Source: Nitrososphaerota archaeon (lineage in GTDB: Archaea > Thermoproteota > Nitrososphaeria > Nitrososphaerales > Gagatemarchaeaceae). Taken from it: a stretch of 7,325 nt of DNA. Both the position numbers and the translations under genes were made by a program. The notes under the pieces are model-generated. The model ran no database searches. It had not been told where the DNA came from and saw only the letters and a program-made list of their open reading frames with translations. Each line of letters opens with the position of its first letter. The first letter of the stretch is position 1. The DNA is taken from the NCBI GenBank assembly GCA_003135575.1, contig PLCG01000033.1, positions 8,209-15,533 of the forward strand, given 5' to 3'. Positions 4,555-7,325 of this stretch are shown piece by piece.

Positions 4555-6252
4555 TTGTACGCGGTAAGGTGGTTGCTTGTCCTCGCAATCATATTATTCG
4601 CTCTCTTGATTCTCCCCGTCATCGTTCTGATATTCGGCGTCTCGTTCTTTCCTGTGATAGGTGCGACGACCTTCACCTTTGCGAGCTTCGTCACCTCGCC
4701 ATACGCAAGAGGGCTCGTGGCGTCTTCCCTTGAGTACGCAATCCCGAGCGCAGTCTTCGCGGTCGTCCTGGCGACGATTTATTGCTGGATTGTTGCGAAA
4801 ACAGACATCCCCGCGAAGAGGTTCTTCGAAGCGCTGCCAATCCTAGGACTCACCATGCCAATCTTGGTGAAGGCTTTCGCCTGGGAGTTCCTCTTGAACC
4901 CGGCGAACGGAATCCTCAACCTAATCTCGCGGACGATCTTTGGAACCTACGCGCCAATCTTCAACGTGGAGAGCCTGGCCGGGCTCATCTTCGTCACCGC
5001 AGTGGGCGGGGTTCCACTCGCATACCTGCTCATCATGCCCGCCATGAAATCGATAGACTCCTCCTTCGAAGAAGCCTCCCGAGTCGCGGGGCACGGCTCG
5101 CTCGCGACGGCCTTCGCCATCACTTCACGGTTGCTCCTCCCCGCCCTGGGTTCGGCCCTTCTTCTAGCCATCATCGGAGGCCTGAACATATTCGATTACC
5201 CCCTCATACTCGGGCAACCTGCAAAAATCCAGACGCTCTCCACCGAGGTATACTACTGGACGAACACCCACACCCCTCCCTCCTACGGAGACGGAGGGCT
5301 TGTGAGCATCTTGTACATGTCGATCACCTTGATAGCAGTCACCGCCTACATCTGGTTCACTAGGAGGACGTATCGTTTCGCGACCATCACTGGAGGGGGT
5401 CGCCGCCAGATTCTCCTGAAACTCGGGAAGTGGAAACCCGTCGCGGTGGCGGTAGGCCTATCCATCATCCTCTTGGAGTTCCTGCTGCCATTCTCCGCGA
5501 TAATTCTCGTCTCGATGACAAATATCTACGTGACAGGAAGCTTGGCCTTCGACTGGAACTTCCCTTCATCCTACATACTTGCGTCCCAAGTCCCGTTCTT
5601 CTACCAGTCGCTCACCGCTACGATGGAGATTGGGATCGCCGCTGCCCTCGGCGCCACCGGAATCGCCGCAGTGATCTCCTACGCAACCCTAAGGACCAAG
5701 ACCAAGAGCGCCAGACTGGTCGAGTACATCTCGAGCGTCCCCCTGACGGTGCCCTCGATAGTCTACGGGATCGCGCTCTTCTGGATGTTCCTCATCGTTC
5801 CCGGTTTCAACAAGCTGTATGGCACTGTGATCCCACTAGTGATATCCGTGACGTTCGTCCGGCTTCCCTTCGCTACCAGAATAATCTCCGCGAACCTTGT
5901 CCAAGTCTCAAACGAGCTCGAGGAAGCCTCACAAGTGGCCGGCGCGAGATTCTCCAAGACCTTCTTCCGAATCTCTCTCCCGCTAATCAGACAGGGGTTG
6001 GTCAACAGCTTCGTCTTCGTCCTCGTTGACAGCTTGAGGGAGCTAGGCGCGGTGATAATCCTTGTCACCCCTTCGGCGTTCGCCTACACGGTCCTTCTCT
6101 TGACCTACTATCACGTGAATACCTTATCGGGCAACGTCCTCGCAGCTGGCTCGGTGGTGCTCACTCTGATTGTGATGGCAATCCTGTTCGGGCTGCAGAC
6201 CGTGAACCGCTTGCTAGGCCGAGGCAAGGCTCAGTCGTCCCTTGCGTCCTGA
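4555..6252 (+). CDS. Fused two-domain ABC importer permease (FbpB/ThiP-like architecture)
   Basis: This membrane channel subunit carries both permease halves in one 565-residue chain, as in the Fe3+ (FbpB/AfuB) and thiamine (ThiP) importers of similar length. Each half has about six membrane spans and one cytoplasmic EAA loop that docks the ATPase. The first is EEASRVAGHGSLATAF...LPAL (172-198). The second is EEASQVAGARFSKTFFRISLPL (456-477). A basic cytoplasmic linker (about 269-293) joins the halves. The TTG start is the first start codon after an in-frame stop at 4525-4527, and gives a short N-terminus directly before helix 1. It sits 28 bases from a TATA box. The partner binding protein is divergent. 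No ATP-binding subunit is encoded in the window, so the ATPase must come from elsewhere or a shared pool. The CoxM-like gene begins 58 bases downstream on the same strand, so co-transcription is possible. Substrate unknown. Confidence 0.92.
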   Translation: MYAVRWLLVLAIILFALLILPVIVLIFGVSFFPVIGATTFTFASFVTSPYARGLVASSLEYAIPSAVFAVVLATIYCWIVAKTDIPAKRFFEALPILGLTMPILVKAFAWEFLLNPANGILNLISRTIFGTYAPIFNVESLAGLIFVTAVGGVPLAYLLIMPAMKSIDSSFEEASRVAGHGSLATAFAITSRLLLPALGSALLLAIIGGLNIFDYPLILGQPAKIQTLSTEVYYWTNTHTPPSYGDGGLVSILYMSITLIAVTAYIWFTRRTYRFATITGGGRRQILLKLGKWKPVAVAVGLSIILLEFLLPFSAIILVSMTNIYVTGSLAFDWNFPSSYILASQVPFFYQSLTATMEIGIAAALGATGIAAVISYATLRTKTKSARLVEYISSVPLTVPSIVYGIALFWMFLIVPGFNKLYGTVIPLVISVTFVRLPFATRIISANLVQVSNELEEASQVAGARFSKTFFRISLPLIRQGLVNSFVFVLVDSLRELGAVIILVTPSAFAYTVLLLTYYHVNTLSGNVLAAGSVVLTLIVMAILFGLQTVNRLLGRGKAQSSLAS

Positions 6253-6285
6253 TTCTACGTAAGTCATTGAATGGGTTCGCAGAAG

Positions 6286-6293
6286 ACATATCT
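6286..6293 (+). promoter_or_regulatory. Weak TATA-like element before the CoxM-like gene
   Basis: ACATATCT is the best A/T-rich candidate in the 58-base gap, but its centre is only about 21 bases from the ATG, closer than usual for a leaderless promoter. The gene has no Shine-Dalgarno site. It may have its own promoter here or be read through from the permease gene. Confidence 0.2.
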
Positions 6294-6310
6294 AGTTTTG
6301 ATACGTCCGA

Positions 6311-7180
6311 ATGTTGGCATTGATCCCTCGCCCCTTTGAATTGCATTCGCCCTCAACTGTTTCAGAGGCGATATCCCTTCTGAGGAAAATGGATGATTCG
6401 AAGGTCATAGCAGGAGGGCAAAGCCTTGTGCCCCTCATGAAGCTGAGGCTCTTCAGTCCAGCAAACGTCATCGACCTAGGGAGGATACCGGGGCTCAGCT
6501 ACATCAGGAAAACGAAAGGCCGTCTGCTGATAGGTTCCATGACGACACATAACGAGGTGGCCTCTTCCCCGATAGTCAACAAGAGTTGCGAAGCCCTCTC
6601 CGAGGCAGCCAGCCTCATCGGAGATCAGCAGGTCAGGAACAGGGGCACCATCGGAGGGACGGTGTGCCATGCCGACCCGGTCGCCGACATACCTGCGGTC
6701 ATGCTCGCCTTGGACGCTGAGTTCGAGATCGCGGGCCGCTCCAAGGGGCGCACGGTCGTCGCGAGGCACTTCTTCAAGGACGTCTTTACGACCAGTCTCC
6801 GCAAGGACGAGATCCTCACCGAGGTCCGGGTCCCCATACTCCCACCCAGAAGCGGCGGAACCTACATGAAGCTCGAGAGGGGGGCGGGCGACATGGCAAT
6901 CGTGGGGGTGGCAGCGACCGTGACCCTCGACAAAGCCGGGGCCTTCAAGGATGTCAGGCTTGGGTTGGCTGGAGTCGGTCCGACGGCGATACGGGCCACA
7001 AAAGCCGAGGACGCGCTCAAGGGAAAGAAACCTAGCGAGCATTTGGTCGCAGAGGCGGGCGAGATTGCCTCCGAGGCGTCTAGTCCTACCTCCGACATAA
7101 GGGGAAGCGCAGAATACAAGCGCGAAATGGTCAAGGTCTACGTAAGGAGGGCCATAACACAGAGCCTAAGCAGAATCTGA
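6311..7180 (+). CDS. coxM: FAD-binding medium subunit of a molybdenum hydroxylase (CO-dehydrogenase CoxM-like)
   Basis: This is the flavin subunit of a three-part molybdenum hydroxylase. It passes electrons from the 2Fe-2S subunit, via FAD, to an acceptor. Its 289 residues match the usual family length. Residues about 5-175 are the FAD-binding domain with the two signature loops AGGQSLVPLMKLRL (34-47) and VRNRGTIGGTVCHADPVAD (108-126). Residues about 183-288 are the C-terminal CO_deh_flav_C domain, ending with the conserved D-RGSAEYKRE segment (262-272). The ATG at 6311 gives the N-terminus PRPFELHSPSTVSEA, typical of the family. A CoxS-like gene follows after 13 bases, so the order is M-S and a large Mo subunit is expected next. 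The symbol reflects the family: true CO dehydrogenase cannot be told from related purine, nicotinate or aldehyde hydroxylases without the large subunit. Confidence 0.88.
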   Translation: MLALIPRPFELHSPSTVSEAISLLRKMDDSKVIAGGQSLVPLMKLRLFSPANVIDLGRIPGLSYIRKTKGRLLIGSMTTHNEVASSPIVNKSCEALSEAASLIGDQQVRNRGTIGGTVCHADPVADIPAVMLALDAEFEIAGRSKGRTVVARHFFKDVFTTSLRKDEILTEVRVPILPPRSGGTYMKLERGAGDMAIVGVAATVTLDKAGAFKDVRLGLAGVGPTAIRATKAEDALKGKKPSEHLVAEAGEIASEASSPTSDIRGSAEYKREMVKVYVRRAITQSLSRI

Positions 7181-7185
7181 AGGGG
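7180..7185 (+). promoter_or_regulatory. Shine-Dalgarno site of the CoxS-like gene
   Basis: AAGGGG overlaps the last base of the CoxM-like stop codon and lies 8 bases before the GTG at 7194. It supports GTG over the adjacent TTG (7197) as the start. It also shows that this downstream operon gene uses a Shine-Dalgarno site, in contrast to the leaderless first genes. Confidence 0.55.
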
Positions 7186-7193
7186 TTGGATCG

Positions 7194-7325
7194 GTGTTGG
7201 GCTCGCCTAAGCAGGTCAATCTGAAAGTCAACGGCCAGGAGTTCTCCGGCCGCGCCGAGGGAAGGACACTCCTGACCTTCTTCCTGAGGGAAGAGCTCGG
7301 GCTCACGGGCACCCACATCGGCTGC
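7194..7325 (+). CDS. coxS: 2Fe-2S small subunit of a molybdenum hydroxylase (CoxS-like), 3' partial
   Basis: Only the first 44 codons lie in the window, and the last base completes a cysteine codon. The visible part is the plant-type ferredoxin domain start: QVNLKVNGQEF (7-17), EGRTLLTFFLREELGLTGTHIGC (22-44). LREELGLTGTH.GC is diagnostic of the small subunit of CO-dehydrogenase/xanthine-dehydrogenase-family enzymes. Cys44 is the first ligand of the N-terminal 2Fe-2S cluster. The remaining cluster cysteines and the C-terminal four-helix domain lie beyond the edge. The subunit relays electrons from the Mo centre to the FAD of the CoxM-like partner encoded directly upstream. GTG 7194 was chosen as the start from the AAGGGG site 8 bases before it; TTG 7197 is the alternative. 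Confidence 0.9.
   Translation, partial: MLGSPKQVNLKVNGQEFSGRAEGRTLLTFFLREELGLTGTHIGC

Overview
The window reads as archaeal chromosomal DNA. TATA-box-like A/T stretches lie about 26-28 bases upstream of first genes that have no Shine-Dalgarno site. TTG and GTG starts are common. One binding protein has a pilin-like N-terminus followed by a long Ser/Thr stalk, and there is a lone Lrp/AsnC sensor domain. DNA is moderately GC-rich, with GC-rich third positions and free use of AGG/AGA arginine codons. A Nitrososphaeria/Thaumarchaeota-like or Thermoplasmata-like lineage is plausible, but no taxonomic marker gene is present, so this is inference.

Layout from left to right. Bases 1-714 (+) hold the C-terminal end of a cell-surface protein with InlB-type repeats and a C-terminal membrane anchor. 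Bases 736-975 (-) encode a lone Lrp/AsnC ligand-binding (RAM) domain, convergent with the first gene. Its promoter contains a 15-base near-palindrome centred on the TATA box. Bases 1113-1547 (+) encode an unrecognised small membrane-tethered or secreted protein with four cysteines. Bases 1643-3094 (+) encode an MFS drug/metabolite exporter of the DHA2 (14-helix) type.

The right half is the most coherent part. A solute-binding protein (3135-4412, -) and a fused two-domain ABC permease (4555-6252, +) diverge from a 142-base promoter region. Both appear to be leaderless genes starting with TTG. Together they make a binding-protein-dependent importer of the Fe3+/thiamine/polyamine-like class, but no ATPase is present. 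The permease is followed by a molybdenum-hydroxylase FAD subunit (CoxM-like, 6311-7180) and the start of its 2Fe-2S subunit (CoxS-like, 7194 to the window edge). The catalytic Mo subunit (CoxL-like) would be expected beyond the right edge.

How the genes may work together: the importer is next to, and on one side co-directional with, a CO-dehydrogenase/xanthine-dehydrogenase-family enzyme. It may supply a substrate or cofactor for that enzyme, or the two may simply be neighbours. The binding protein lacks the paired tyrosines of FbpA-type iron binders at the position where I expect them, so iron should not be assumed. I see no tRNA, rRNA, CRISPR array, insertion sequence or other mobile element, and no gene-free stretch over 300 bases.
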